Of a stretch of 64,000 bases of DNA, positions 26,516 through 35,795 are shown piece by piece. The stretch's first letter is position 1. Each line of letters opens with the position of its first letter. The translations under genes were made by a program, and so were the position numbers. The DNA comes from Deltaproteobacteria bacterium (lineage in GTDB: Bacteria > UBA10199 > SPLOWO2-01-44-7), in contig JACQMB010000145.1 of assembly GCA_016203765.1 (NCBI GenBank), forward strand, positions 81,283 through 145,282, in the 5' to 3' direction. The notes under the pieces were generated by a model. It was not told the origin of the DNA, made no database searches, and saw only the letters and a list, made by a program, of their open reading frames with translations.

Positions 26516-29500
26516 TCAATTAACTATAAAAATTTCATCAGTTTTAATTGGCCCCTCTACTTTAAACTGTGGAATTCCCTTTGGGCCCATATTTGTTTTG
26601 CCAGCAGGTTTTACCCGAACAGATGGTTTTACTTCAATCAATTCTCCCCCCTTTTCAAAGTATTTTCTAATTTTTGGATCCTTCTGAAGGTTCTTGTTAT
26701 AAATTGTTTTAATAATATCATCAGGTTTGCTTAAATCAACCTTCCTAAGATCATCAAACTTTCCTACTGTCGGCCAATTCTTCTTAGGTAGTCCTCCTTC
26801 CTTTATTATTTTCTCATATGCACCTTTAGGAATAATTTTCCCATAGGCTTTGGTAACATCACTCCCCTTATCCACCGCTTTGATAAGTTTGGCGCCCTTG
26901 TTGACAAATTTCCCACCAGTGGCCACCCAGCCGGCGAAGGGGATGGCGGCGCCGGCGGAGAGGGCGGCATTTGTATAATCGCCCCTGGCAGTGTAAATGC
27001 CGGCATTAAGTAAATCCAGAGGCTCGCCAATGCCGGGGATGAGGCCACCCACATCAAGTACAAATTGGCCAACATCTAGAAGGGTCTCAACGAGTTCGTT
27101 TTTCTTCCCCTTCTCTGTTCCAAAGGAATCAATCCAATTCAACGGGTCGTTGGTAGCATACGCATACACATTGGGTCCATCGATCATGCCTAAGGGGTCC
27201 TTGGAGGTAAATTGGCCGAGGGTGGGGGAGTAGTAGCGGTTTTTGTAATAGTAGAGTCCTGTTTCAGCGTCGAAGTATTGGCCGGTGTAGGTGAGGGGGT
27301 TGGAGATGGGGGCGATGGGGGCCAGGTCGGAGGCCTTGGCGGCGGCGGTGCGGAGTTTTGGTTGCGGCTCCGGTCCCCGCGCGGTCAGCGCGCCGTATTC
27401 GCCATACTCGTAGCGCTGGGCCATCCGGCCGTGTTCATCGCTCAAGCCGGTGATGGAGCCGAGGCGGTCGCGGTGATAATAAAAAAGCCGCCCGCCCGAC
27501 TTTAACGCCACCGGTTCATCGAGGGATTTGCCGTGGATGTAGACGTTGCCGAGCTGGCCGTTTTCGTATTCTTCGATGAGGTTCCAGTTGTCATAGACAA
27601 ACTCGATGGAACGGATGTAGGGACCCGCGTCGGCGGCCTCATTCGAAACGGCTGTCTCGTTCGCTGCCACCGGCCCCATCCTTACGTTCTCAAAGAAGAC
27701 CTGTTTTTTGACTCTCCGGTTGTGGGCGTCGTAGGTGTATTTGGCAACGAGCTTGCCGGTGGCCTTGTCCTTGACCTGGGTTAAGCGATTGAAGGGGTCA
27801 TATTCGAAAAGGTATTGAGTGTTGAGGGAGGTAAGATTACCGCGTTCGTCGTAGGCTAGGGGATCGCCGTTGAAGGAGGCGTATTGAAACCCCGCGCCGG
27901 AGGCGATGTTTGTGACTTCTTCTTTCTTCTTGCCGTCTTTCTCAATAATGCTTCGCCACTGGCCCTCGGCGGCGTAGGTGTATTCGCGTTTGGTTGCGGC
28001 CAGCGACCAGGCCTGATCCCATGAATTTTTGTTCCCTCTGGGACCTTCGGTCTTCCCTACTTTTTCCAGTTGATCCAAATTATTGTAGCCAAAGACCTCC
28101 CAGGTCTTTTGTTTGACGTCTTCTTTTAAAATCACCCTCCCTTTGAGATCGTAGGCGTAGGCCAGTTTGGAGAGAATATTCTTTTCTTTTTGGTAGTTTT
28201 CCTCCACCAGTTGCATCAGCGAATCGTAATTCAAGTTTTTGGTAATGCCGTTGCCCAGTGTTTCTTTTTGGGTAAATCCCAACAGGGCGTATTGATACTG
28301 GCTGACACTTTGGCCGTTCACCTGGATATTTTCCAGCCAGCCCGCGGGATCAAAACTCTGCGTTACTTCTTCGCCCGAAGGATAGAAGAGGGCGGTCTTT
28401 TGGCCCCGAATGTCGAAACGTTTTTTTAAGGTGCGGCCGGCTAAAGTTTCTTGAACAAGATTGCCAAGATTGTCATAGCCAAATTGGGAGGTGATATCAT
28501 CGGTGGGATCGGCGGGGTCGTTCAAATCAGTGCCGGCCGTCAGCCGGCCCAAGGGATCGTAGCCGTAAGTTTGCTTGTAGGCGCCGCTGGCCCTTTCAAT
28601 CAAACGATTGAGGGCGTCATAGGTATAGTCATACTTCGTTTGGCCCGCGGTCAGCGAGGTAAGGTTGCCCGCCGCGTCGTAGGCGTATTCCCTGCGCACG
28701 CCGTCGGCTCCCACTTCGGTTTTTTTGCGCCCCTGGCTGTCATAAGTGTATTGGACTTTATTGCCCTGACCATCGAGGAAGGCCTCCAAGACTTCATTAT
28801 TCCACAAAAGTTTTCGCTCCCTTGTCCCTTGCGCCTCTTTGAGCAAGCGTCCGATCCCGTCATAATAATAGAGCGTCTCCTGGTTTAAGGGATCGATCTC
28901 TTTAATGAGCTGGCCCAGGCTGTTATAGATTTTTTGGTAACTCGCCCCCTTGGCATCGGTTTGGGAGACAATCTGGCCCAGGGCGTCATATTGATAGCGC
29001 TCCGATAGGGAATGTAACCCCTTGGCGATCTTTCGCTCCGTGATCAGCCCTCTGGAATCGTAGCTTAATTGAATCGCGTTGCCCGAGGCGTCTTCAATGG
29101 CGGCGACTTCGCCGAAGGAATTATAGCCAAACTTTTGCGCCAGCCCCAGCGGGTCACGGATTTCCTTCAGCAGGGGACCCGCGTAGACAAATTCCTTTTT
29201 CACCCAATCTTGCGTCCCTTCCGCCGAGCCGACCAGCCTCTCTTCCTCGGAGACTTTGCGCCCCAGGGCGTCATAGGCAAACCGGACTTCCTTTAAGATG
29301 GCGGCCTTGGCGTCTTTAAACTGATAACCGGCGATCTCCCCCAGCCCGGTGTAGTCAATCTCCAAATGACTGCCCAACGGATCAATAAACTTGGCAACGC
29401 GCGAGAGCGAATCCCTTTGGTATTCCTTCCGGTTTCCCTTGGCATCGCTCTCGGCAATCAAAAAACCGTCCGCGTCGTATTCGAGCTTTCTCTGCGTCTC

Positions 29501-32500
29501 GCCTCCGGCCTTCTCCTCCGTCACCCGGTTGAAGGGGTCGTAGACGAATTCCCTCGCGGTCCCGTCGATCCCTTTAATCCGCGTCAGGTTTTCATTGAGA
29601 TCGTAGGCGTATTCCTCCGCCACCCACTTCTCTCTGTTGACCTGGAGTTCCTTCTTAATGAGATTGTCTAAAACGTCGTAGTTGTAGCGCTCTCTTAATT
29701 GATAACCGAGGTCGGCCGCGTTTAAGGCCCCCGCCACGTCGCGAGTAACTTCCATCAAGTTATCATTGGCATCGTAGCGATAATAGGTCTTGTTCTTTAA
29801 CGCGTCCTCCTTTTGCGCCACCAGATTGTCGGCGCTGACCCAGTAGCGGGTCTGGTTCCCCATAGGGTCCGTCACCGCCTGAATGTTGCCCCGCAAATCG
29901 TAGGCCAAACGCAGGGCGCGGCTCGCCTCCCCGGCGGTCTCCGTCAGACTGACCAAATCGGCCCCCTGATAACCGTAGCGCCTTGCCTTTTGACCCTCGC
30001 TCTCCGCTATCAACTGGCCGTGTTCGTTATATTCAAACACCGTAACCAAATCCCCACGCCTGATCTCCTTGAGCAGGCCCGAAGGGGTGTAGGCGTATTC
30101 CTCGCGGCGCTTTTCGGCGCCCGAAATCATTTCCCGAAAGAGGGGCTTGTGCAATTCCTTGTCATAGCCATAACGCACCTGAATCGTTTTGCCGTCTTCC
30201 CCCTTGACCCGCTGTTCCACCAGGTCCCGCCCCTCATAGCTAAACAGCTCTTCCTTCCCGCTGGGATAAATATGTTTAGTAACAAGCCCAACATTATTAT
30301 ATTCAAACTTTTCAGGCGAATTCTTCTCCGCCTGATGGCTCAAGCGCAAGCCTTGGGCGTTGTGCTCATAGGTATGTTGAACCCCTTTTCTGTCCCAAAC
30401 CGTCGTCCGGCTTAACGCCGTGTTGACCGTCGGCTTCGAAGCCTTCAACGCCTGGTACTCCACGCGCATCTGAAGGCTCTCTTTCCCGCCGAACAACTGC
30501 GCCGTGATCTTGTCCTTCTCCAATCCCTCGGCCCCGTAGACATTCTTTAAATAGACCTGGCCTTTAGGGTCCATGATCATGTTAAGATTGTGATTGAGCC
30601 TCGGCTCCAGCAGGCCGCCGCTATAGGCATAGCGGGTTGTTTTGCCTTGAGGAAATTCATCCGAAACCGGCGAGCGGACCGACACAAGGTCTTTTTGAAC
30701 GTCATGGGTATAAACCACTTCTCTTCCAAAAGAATCCGCCACCGAGGCCAGCAGACCCTCATCACTATAGCGGTACTCCACCGCCCGCCCCAGCGTGTCC
30801 ACCACGCGCACCAAAACAATCGCGCTCCCGCTCAGACCGTATTCAAATCGAAGCGCGTTTCCATGGGGGTCTTCAATCTTCGTCAGCCGCCCCTCGCTGT
30901 TGAAATAATGCCGACTCGCGTCGGCTTGTTTCAAAACATATCCCCCCTCCGTCTTGCCCAGCTCCGTGAAAAAACCGCGCGGCGAATTAAAACCCTGCCT
31001 CTTTTCGTTAAAACGATACCAGTAGCGCAAACCTTCCGCGCTCTGATGGACCACATCTTTGTTGGAAGGATTTAAGATCAGCTTCTCGTCGTAATTGTGC
31101 GTCCAGTTGTAGCCCAGCGGCCCCATCCGCTCCCATTGATTCCGGTAATAACGCTTCAACTCATAGTCGAGGCCCCGGCCTCTCAATTTTAAGTCGGCCG
31201 CCTCCAACGCGTACTCCCCGCTGTACAAAATAACAGGGTCCAAAGGCGAATCGCTGTCGGCTTGAGGTGATTCATCAGTGGCCCCGGTCTGATCCTCCTT
31301 CGAGGCTACTTTTACTTCTTCATACCCGCAGGCCTCTTCGTCCCCCTCCGCGCAGGCCTGGGATTTTTCCTCCCCTTCCTGCTCCGGCGTTTCGTAACCC
31401 TCCTCCGGAGCCTTCCCCAAGGCCACGATCTGCTCGTCCATTTGGACTTTGAAATCGCTCAAGCCGCCCATGATCTCATCCAATTTCTCCTTGGCCTTCG
31501 ACGGGTCCATTTTTTCAGAGAGGCCTTCCGCCATTTTAGCCAGCTCTTCCAGCTTGGCCTTCTGTTCGGGGGTCAATCCCTTCGCCCCATGCCCCCCGAA
31601 TATCCCGCGCCCAGCAAAATCCCCGCCGATCATCATAAACGACCGAGGCTTCTTTTCCAATTGCCAGATCAAATGCTTGATTAAATTGATTCCCGACTTG
31701 ACCTCTTCGATGTCGATCCAAATGCAACACTTCACAGACCTCCTAAAGTGCTCGTGCGCCGCTACCGCCCATATCCCCGCCATCGCGGGAGAGGGTATCT
31801 CGATGTCCGGAATGCCTAGCGTCGGCACTCCCTTCAGCTTGTGAAACTGATGTCCCAGATAATCCCCCGCCGACAAATTAAAAGGATTGGGCAGCTTTGA
31901 CCCCTCCAGCATATCCTTCAAATTCGCCTCAATCGCCGCCAAATCGATATTCTTAACCGAATCCATCTTGTCCTTGATCGACTCCATCGTATCCGCCGCC
32001 CCTTGGGTCAGATCATTCAGCTTCTGTTCAAAATTCGCCCCCAGCATGTCAAACATCTCTTTATCAATAAAATCCTTCATCCCATCCTTCGTCGCCAGGC
32101 CCATTTTTTCGGATAACTGGTTTTGAAGCGGCCCCACAAAACCGGCCGGATCGTCCGTCATGTTTCCGCCAAAAGTCCCCCTCGTCCATTCATGAAACGT
32201 CTTGTCAACCATTTCCCCCAAGCCATTTGTTGCCTGGTCGGTCACCGAGCTGATCATCTGCTGAACCTTCGCCGCCCCGTCCCCGGCAATATCCGCCCCC
32301 TTTAACACGTTATTGCGCATGAACTGATCCACCATCCCGGGAAATTGGATCTGCATCTGATTCTTGAATTCCTGCTTTAAAAATTCCCGGTATTCGCCGC
32401 TCCCCTCCCAGGGTTGGGACACTCGCATCGGCATGTTAACATCTCCGGGAGTATGCTCGCCTAGCGGCTTGGTTGGAACGTAACGGTCCCCATATTTCGC

Positions 32501-32761
32501 CACCCACTTCTCCCTGGCCTGCACCGCCCAGGACCTCATCTGGTCCGTCACCGCCGGCTGACTTAAAAATTTGTTCGCCTCGCCGCGGGCATACTTTCTC
32601 AGTTTCCCCATATCCATTGCCGTCTGATAATTAAACGAACGCAGGGATTGAATGCTTTCATTGATATCCTGGCTTTGGATGGATGAGACGAACGGCGCGG
32701 AGAGAAAGATGACGGCGGTGAGAATGACAACCCTCAATGACATTGTTGCTTTATTCCACAT
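26516..32761 (-). CDS. RHS-repeat polymorphic toxin protein (RHS1)
   Basis: 2081 residues from ATG 32761, which has GGAGG seven bases upstream; an earlier in-frame start lacks this. Order: signal or anchor (MSLRVVILTAVIFLSAPF), a ~480-residue helical N-domain, the plug-like start of the RHS shell (LDPVILYSGEYALEAADL) near residue 507, many YD repeats, and the RHS core end (YYKNRYYSPTLGQFTSKDP). A pre-toxin segment (LDLLNAGIYTARGDY) follows, then a ~120-residue Lys-rich tip I cannot classify. The second core protease motif reads DSFG instead of DPxG. The core is almost identical to RHS2, while the tips are unrelated. Confidence 0.9.
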   Translation of the reverse strand: MWNKATMSLRVVILTAVIFLSAPFVSSIQSQDINESIQSLRSFNYQTAMDMGKLRKYARGEANKFLSQPAVTDQMRSWAVQAREKWVAKYGDRYVPTKPLGEHTPGDVNMPMRVSQPWEGSGEYREFLKQEFKNQMQIQFPGMVDQFMRNNVLKGADIAGDGAAKVQQMISSVTDQATNGLGEMVDKTFHEWTRGTFGGNMTDDPAGFVGPLQNQLSEKMGLATKDGMKDFIDKEMFDMLGANFEQKLNDLTQGAADTMESIKDKMDSVKNIDLAAIEANLKDMLEGSKLPNPFNLSAGDYLGHQFHKLKGVPTLGIPDIEIPSPAMAGIWAVAAHEHFRRSVKCCIWIDIEEVKSGINLIKHLIWQLEKKPRSFMMIGGDFAGRGIFGGHGAKGLTPEQKAKLEELAKMAEGLSEKMDPSKAKEKLDEIMGGLSDFKVQMDEQIVALGKAPEEGYETPEQEGEEKSQACAEGDEEACGYEEVKVASKEDQTGATDESPQADSDSPLDPVILYSGEYALEAADLKLRGRGLDYELKRYYRNQWERMGPLGYNWTHNYDEKLILNPSNKDVVHQSAEGLRYWYRFNEKRQGFNSPRGFFTELGKTEGGYVLKQADASRHYFNSEGRLTKIEDPHGNALRFEYGLSGSAIVLVRVVDTLGRAVEYRYSDEGLLASVADSFGREVVYTHDVQKDLVSVRSPVSDEFPQGKTTRYAYSGGLLEPRLNHNLNMIMDPKGQVYLKNVYGAEGLEKDKITAQLFGGKESLQMRVEYQALKASKPTVNTALSRTTVWDRKGVQHTYEHNAQGLRLSHQAEKNSPEKFEYNNVGLVTKHIYPSGKEELFSYEGRDLVEQRVKGEDGKTIQVRYGYDKELHKPLFREMISGAEKRREEYAYTPSGLLKEIRRGDLVTVFEYNEHGQLIAESEGQKARRYGYQGADLVSLTETAGEASRALRLAYDLRGNIQAVTDPMGNQTRYWVSADNLVAQKEDALKNKTYYRYDANDNLMEVTRDVAGALNAADLGYQLRERYNYDVLDNLIKKELQVNREKWVAEEYAYDLNENLTRIKGIDGTAREFVYDPFNRVTEEKAGGETQRKLEYDADGFLIAESDAKGNRKEYQRDSLSRVAKFIDPLGSHLEIDYTGLGEIAGYQFKDAKAAILKEVRFAYDALGRKVSEEERLVGSAEGTQDWVKKEFVYAGPLLKEIRDPLGLAQKFGYNSFGEVAAIEDASGNAIQLSYDSRGLITERKIAKGLHSLSERYQYDALGQIVSQTDAKGASYQKIYNSLGQLIKEIDPLNQETLYYYDGIGRLLKEAQGTRERKLLWNNEVLEAFLDGQGNKVQYTYDSQGRKKTEVGADGVRREYAYDAAGNLTSLTAGQTKYDYTYDALNRLIERASGAYKQTYGYDPLGRLTAGTDLNDPADPTDDITSQFGYDNLGNLVQETLAGRTLKKRFDIRGQKTALFYPSGEEVTQSFDPAGWLENIQVNGQSVSQYQYALLGFTQKETLGNGITKNLNYDSLMQLVEENYQKEKNILSKLAYAYDLKGRVILKEDVKQKTWEVFGYNNLDQLEKVGKTEGPRGNKNSWDQAWSLAATKREYTYAAEGQWRSIIEKDGKKKEEVTNIASGAGFQYASFNGDPLAYDERGNLTSLNTQYLFEYDPFNRLTQVKDKATGKLVAKYTYDAHNRRVKKQVFFENVRMGPVAANETAVSNEAADAGPYIRSIEFVYDNWNLIEEYENGQLGNVYIHGKSLDEPVALKSGGRLFYYHRDRLGSITGLSDEHGRMAQRYEYGEYGALTARGPEPQPKLRTAAAKASDLAPIAPISNPLTYTGQYFDAETGLYYYKNRYYSPTLGQFTSKDPLGMIDGPNVYAYATNDPLNWIDSFGTEKGKKNELVETLLDVGQFVLDVGGLIPGIGEPLDLLNAGIYTARGDYTNAALSAGAAIPFAGWVATGGKFVNKGAKLIKAVDKGSDVTKAYGKIIPKGAYEKIIKEGGLPKKNWPTVGKFDDLRKVDLSKPDDIIKTIYNKNLQKDPKIRKYFEKGGELIEVKPSVRVKPAGKTNMGPKGIPQFKVEGPIKTDEIFIVN

Positions 32762-32773
32762 ATTGACCTCCTG

Positions 32774-32817
32774 ATCAAGTTCCAAGGCCGTTATTTTTAT
32801 TCTTGGCGGAACTTGAT
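32774..32817 (-). promoter_or_regulatory. Stem-loop in the RHS1 5' leader
   Basis: ATCAAGTTCC (32774-32783) and GGAACTTGAT (32808-32817) are perfect inverted arms, extended imperfectly by AAG and CTT. On the RHS1 transcript the stem ends one or two bases before the AGGAGGT ribosome site, so it could affect translation. Confidence 0.45.
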
Positions 32818-32833
32818 GAAAAGTTGCTTTATT

Positions 32834-32859
32834 GCACGAAAGTAAAGCAAAATTCGTGC
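32834..32859. promoter_or_regulatory. Inverted repeat upstream of RHS1, possible operator
   Basis: GCACGAA and TTCGTGC separated by 12 AT-rich bases. It lies about 75-100 bases upstream of the RHS1 start, in the 331-base divergent region between RHS1 and the Tad operon. A dimeric regulator site is one reading; no cognate regulator is seen. Confidence 0.35.
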
Positions 32860-33014
32860 CAGAAAATAGCAATATATTTTTTATTATAAATCATATAGAT
32901 AGAAAATGCGTTTGACGTTGAATCGTGGTAATGTGTCTTTGGTTGGGACACAGTGTGCTAAAAGTAGGACACTTTTTGCATGAGGCGCCCTCTTGGGCAG
33001 GTTATTATAAGTAA

Positions 33015-33042
33015 TTGACAGTTTTAGGCTTTTTTTAATAAT
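33015..33042 (+). promoter_or_regulatory. Likely sigma-70 promoter of the Tad operon
   Basis: TTGACA (33015-33020), a 16-base spacer and AATAAT (33037-33042) lie about 50 bases upstream of the first Tad-locus gene. It is the best plus-strand promoter match in the divergent region. The rest of that 331-base region is AT-rich and holds the two inverted repeats listed for RHS1 and no gene. Confidence 0.45.
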
Positions 33043-33092
33043 CTGAGGCGCACGGCGGTTGGCATTTGGTTTGCAGTTGCAAGAGAAGGTAC

Positions 33093-33845
33093 ATGGGGAC
33101 AAAGAAAAAAACAGTAATAGCCCTGACCGCCCTCCTTTTTTTGGCCCCCGCCTGGGCCGGCGAGAAAGAATCAAAAAAGAAAAGCGAAATTTGGCTTTCC
33201 AATCCCGACCAGTATGTCTTCGACAAAATCGAGTTTCAGGAATCTTTTTTCATGCCGAAGACCGACCTGGTCGCAGGGCCGCAGACGGTCTACGGCTGGT
33301 TTGACCGTCTCACGCACCATTTCAGCTATGAGCAGGGAAACAATGTCCTGCTCCATTTCGAAGGAAAACATTATTCCAAAAAGTCGGGGGGTGTTTTGCC
33401 CAATTACGCGGTCCAGCTGAACATAGAAATTCCCCGGGGCCGCTTTAAGTCATGGGAGCGGATTGAGGCAAAGGATTTGAAGGGCTATCTCTCCTGGATA
33501 CACCCCGATTTTCCCAAGGGGGATCTTTACATTCCGATCGCGGGGGGGTACGTTCAAATTCAGAAGGTCAAGGAGGGAAAACTTTACGGCCACCTGGATT
33601 TGAAATTCGGGCACGAAAAACTGAAAGAGCCGATTCACATTTATGGCGGGCGCATCCGGGCCGGACGGCTCACCCGCCAGCAATACGCCTCCCTGCAGGA
33701 GGGGATGACGGAATCTCTCTACAAGGAGGCGGAAGGACTGGAGGAGATGCCGGTGCCGAAAGATCTGTTGAAGCCGGCCCGGAAGCGTTCCCGGCGCGGA
33801 GGGCCCAAAAAAGAGGAAGAGGCCCGAGGCTCGACGGCTTGGTAA
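33093..33845 (+). CDS. Exported hypothetical protein at the head of the Tad operon
   Basis: The start at ATG 33093 (AGAAGG upstream) gives a 250-residue protein with signal peptide (VIALTALLFLAPAWA). The mature domain is beta-rich and aromatic (YVFDKIEFQESFFMPKTD; YGGRIRAGRLT), and it ends with a strongly basic tail (KRSRRGGPKKEEE). No known family is recognised. It stands 38 bases before the Flp pilin gene and is divergent from RHS1, so it is probably part of the Tad/RHS system, perhaps a periplasmic accessory protein. Confidence 0.7.
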   Translation: MGTKKKTVIALTALLFLAPAWAGEKESKKKSEIWLSNPDQYVFDKIEFQESFFMPKTDLVAGPQTVYGWFDRLTHHFSYEQGNNVLLHFEGKHYSKKSGGVLPNYAVQLNIEIPRGRFKSWERIEAKDLKGYLSWIHPDFPKGDLYIPIAGGYVQIQKVKEGKLYGHLDLKFGHEKLKEPIHIYGGRIRAGRLTRQQYASLQEGMTESLYKEAEGLEEMPVPKDLLKPARKRSRRGGPKKEEEARGSTAW

Positions 33846-33883
33846 TAAAGTTTTTTAAAAAACAAAATAAAGGAGGTGTTATT

Positions 33884-34087
33884 ATGAAGTTCAAAGGACT
33901 CAAAAGAGATCAGCGGGGTCAAACCGCCACCGAGTATATGCTGATTATCGCGGTGGTGGTGCTGGGAGCTGTCGCCGGAGCCTCGATATTAATTCCGGAG
34001 TTTCGGGATGGGGTGACGCAGCTCTCCGCAAAAATTAAGAATATTCTAACGAATACTTCTACCCCAACGGCTCCAATTAATCCGTAA
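33884..34087 (+). CDS. flp: Flp-type pilin
   Basis: A 67-residue pilin with a basic leader and the Flp processing site: RGQTATEYMLIIAVVVLGAV, with Glu at +5 after the expected Gly cleavage residue. The C-terminal tail is short and Thr/Pro-rich. The start at 33884 has an unusually strong AAGGAGGTG ribosome site, as expected for a major pilin. It assembles into the Flp pilus or a pseudopilus of the Tad machine encoded downstream. The processing peptidase is not encoded in this window. Confidence 0.9.
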   Translation: MKFKGLKRDQRGQTATEYMLIIAVVVLGAVAGASILIPEFRDGVTQLSAKIKNILTNTSTPTAPINP

Positions 34088-34115
34088 GCCTAAGGCGAAA
34101 AGGAGTTTTTAATAA

Positions 34116-34574
34116 GTGAGGGACGAAACGGGTCAGACAGTTACGGAGTTCATGCTGGTCCTCCCTTTTTTTCTGATGGTGGTTTTTACCGTCATGCTGT
34201 TGGCCTTCGCGGTGATCAAGGCAGAAATGGTCACGTATGCCACATTTTGGGGGGCACGGGTGGCAGAGGTGGGAGGGGGCCGCGCGGCGGAGGTGGACGA
34301 CGACTACCAACAGGCCGCCCAGGAGGTATTGCCCGGTATCGCGATGAGCAAACAAAAACTCTTTGGGGTGGTTTATCGCATGAACGGCTCTTACCACTTC
34401 AACCCCATTTTGGGAAAGGCCGGCGGCGAAGACAGCCTCAATTCCCCGCTGGCCGACCTGAATAATTTGGAAACGTGGGTTCCGCTCCACCTTTTTCCGA
34501 AGTCCAGACCTTGCGTTATTTTGGGAAATGACAACCCGATCGGCCATGATCCCTGCTACCCAAAAGAATTTTAA
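34116..34574 (+). CDS. tadE: TadE-like minor pilin
   Basis: GTG start at 34116 with AAAAGGAG upstream. The N-terminus ETGQTVTEFMLVLPFFLMVV is the TadE-type class III signal with Glu at +5, and the hydrophobic helix follows at once. The rest (~120 residues) is a small globular domain ending with a cysteine pair (RPCVILG, HDPCYP). It probably primes or caps the pilus. The stop lies inside the next gene. Confidence 0.85.
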   Translation: MRDETGQTVTEFMLVLPFFLMVVFTVMLLAFAVIKAEMVTYATFWGARVAEVGGGRAAEVDDDYQQAAQEVLPGIAMSKQKLFGVVYRMNGSYHFNPILGKAGGEDSLNSPLADLNNLETWVPLHLFPKSRPCVILGNDNPIGHDPCYPKEF

Positions 34575-35472
34575 CGAACGAGGCCAGTTGGCGGTGCTTC
34601 TGGCCATGATCTTCCCGATGCTGATCATGCTCTTGGCCTTTTTCGTGAATTTGAGCCTGTTGATTCACAAAAAGGTAAAACTGCAGACCGCCGTCGATGT
34701 CGGGGTCTATTCCGGCGCGGCCTCCCTGGCCTACGACCTCAATCACATCGCCCAGCTCAACCGCGAAATCAATGAACTCTATCAGGGTGATCCGTTCGCC
34801 AACAAGGAATGCAAGTGGAATTCCCTCTCCCTGAAAGAGTATCTCGAAAAAGACAGCCTCCACATGTACTATATCGAAAGAAAATACATGCAGTATCTCA
34901 ACGAGTTTCAGTCTTGTCTCGACACGATCGACGACATCAACAAGGAAGCGGTGGACAAGGCCCTCGCCTTCGCGCAAGAGGCCGCGCGGTGGACCTACTA
35001 CAACGGGAAACCGCCCGCCGAGGACCCGGCCCGCTTCGAATTTGACACCCTCTATAAAAAGAGCGGCGACCCCATGATGGAATACCGGTTTTACGTCACC
35101 ACCGAATCGGGAGAAAAAATCGTCTGTAAAAAGTACGACAAGGTCACCTGCTTCGATTTTTGGCACGATGAGGGAAAGGAGACGTACACCAAAGACGTCA
35201 ACCTTCCCATCGCCAAGACCAGCCCGGTTTTTTTCGTGGGGCAGGCCTCCGCCAATGTCGGTTTCGGCAATCTCTGGTCGGAGAATTTCCGGGTGGCCGG
35301 CCGGCATTATGACGAGACCGGGAGCGGCCAAATCCGCCTCAAGACCTACGCCGCCGGCCAGCCGTTCGGCGGCTCCGTGGCCGGTTTTGACGACAAATAT
35401 CGGGCGACGCTGGTCCCGATCGAAAACACCAAAGTCAAGGTGGGGGATTATCCGAATGGTTTTTGGCACTGA
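34528..35472 (+). CDS. TadG-like pilus assembly protein
   Basis: The 314-residue protein has an N-terminal GQLAVLLAMIFPMLIMLLAF segment, a Tad-type membrane helix following a short basic leader. A large extracytoplasmic domain follows, with DVGVYSGAASLAYDLN as in TadE/G family N-domains. Two starts (34528 and 34546) both overlap tadE. TadG usually carries a von Willebrand domain; I see none here, so it is a shorter variant. Cysteines (NKECKWN, QSCLD, KVTCFD) suggest disulfides outside the cytoplasm. Confidence 0.75.
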   Translation: MTTRSAMIPATQKNFNERGQLAVLLAMIFPMLIMLLAFFVNLSLLIHKKVKLQTAVDVGVYSGAASLAYDLNHIAQLNREINELYQGDPFANKECKWNSLSLKEYLEKDSLHMYYIERKYMQYLNEFQSCLDTIDDINKEAVDKALAFAQEAARWTYYNGKPPAEDPARFEFDTLYKKSGDPMMEYRFYVTTESGEKIVCKKYDKVTCFDFWHDEGKETYTKDVNLPIAKTSPVFFVGQASANVGFGNLWSENFRVAGRHYDETGSGQIRLKTYAAGQPFGGSVAGFDDKYRATLVPIENTKVKVGDYPNGFWH

Positions 35473-35785
35473 CAAAAAAGAAAATCAAAAGGGATTTGCC
35501 TCCTTTGAGTTTGCCTGGGCGGCCTTTTTTCTGACCCTTTTGATCATTGTCTTTTTTCGGTTTTTCGATATGTTGAACAAAACCACCCGCGCCCTGATTG
35601 TGGCGCGCCATCGGGCCTTTGAAACGGTGGGCCGGCCGGCGGGGGGCGCGGTCAGGCAGGGCGAGATACCGAGCAGTGTCCCGCTCGATTGTGAGGATGG
35701 CCGTTGCCGGTTCAGCGCGTCGCCGGTGAGCCCGTTTTTTCCGGAGGGCGGTGAGCAGAACGTTTTTTTGGTTTTAAATCCCTGA
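35456..35785 (+). CDS. TadF/TadE-like minor pilin
   Basis: 109 residues from ATG 35456, inside the preceding gene. The N-terminal KGFASFEFAWAAFFLTLLII has the class III pilin pattern with Glu after the putative cleavage site. The soluble part is short and has two cysteines (LDCEDGRCRF), likely a disulfide loop. Together with tadE and tadG it completes a set of three minor pseudopilins upstream of cpaB. Confidence 0.75.
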   Translation: MVFGTDKKENQKGFASFEFAWAAFFLTLLIIVFFRFFDMLNKTTRALIVARHRAFETVGRPAGGAVRQGEIPSSVPLDCEDGRCRFSASPVSPFFPEGGEQNVFLVLNP

Positions 35786-35795
35786 AAGGAAAACC

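Noticed and set aside
27212..32305. Many short frames opposite or within RHS1, likewise in RHS2
   Set aside because: Repetitive YD-repeat DNA with high GC leaves all frames open; none has independent support.
34516..35475. 319-codon minus-strand frame opposite the TadG-like gene
   Set aside because: Composition and position identify it as the shadow of the Tad gene; the plus strand has a pilin-type signal and operon overlaps.
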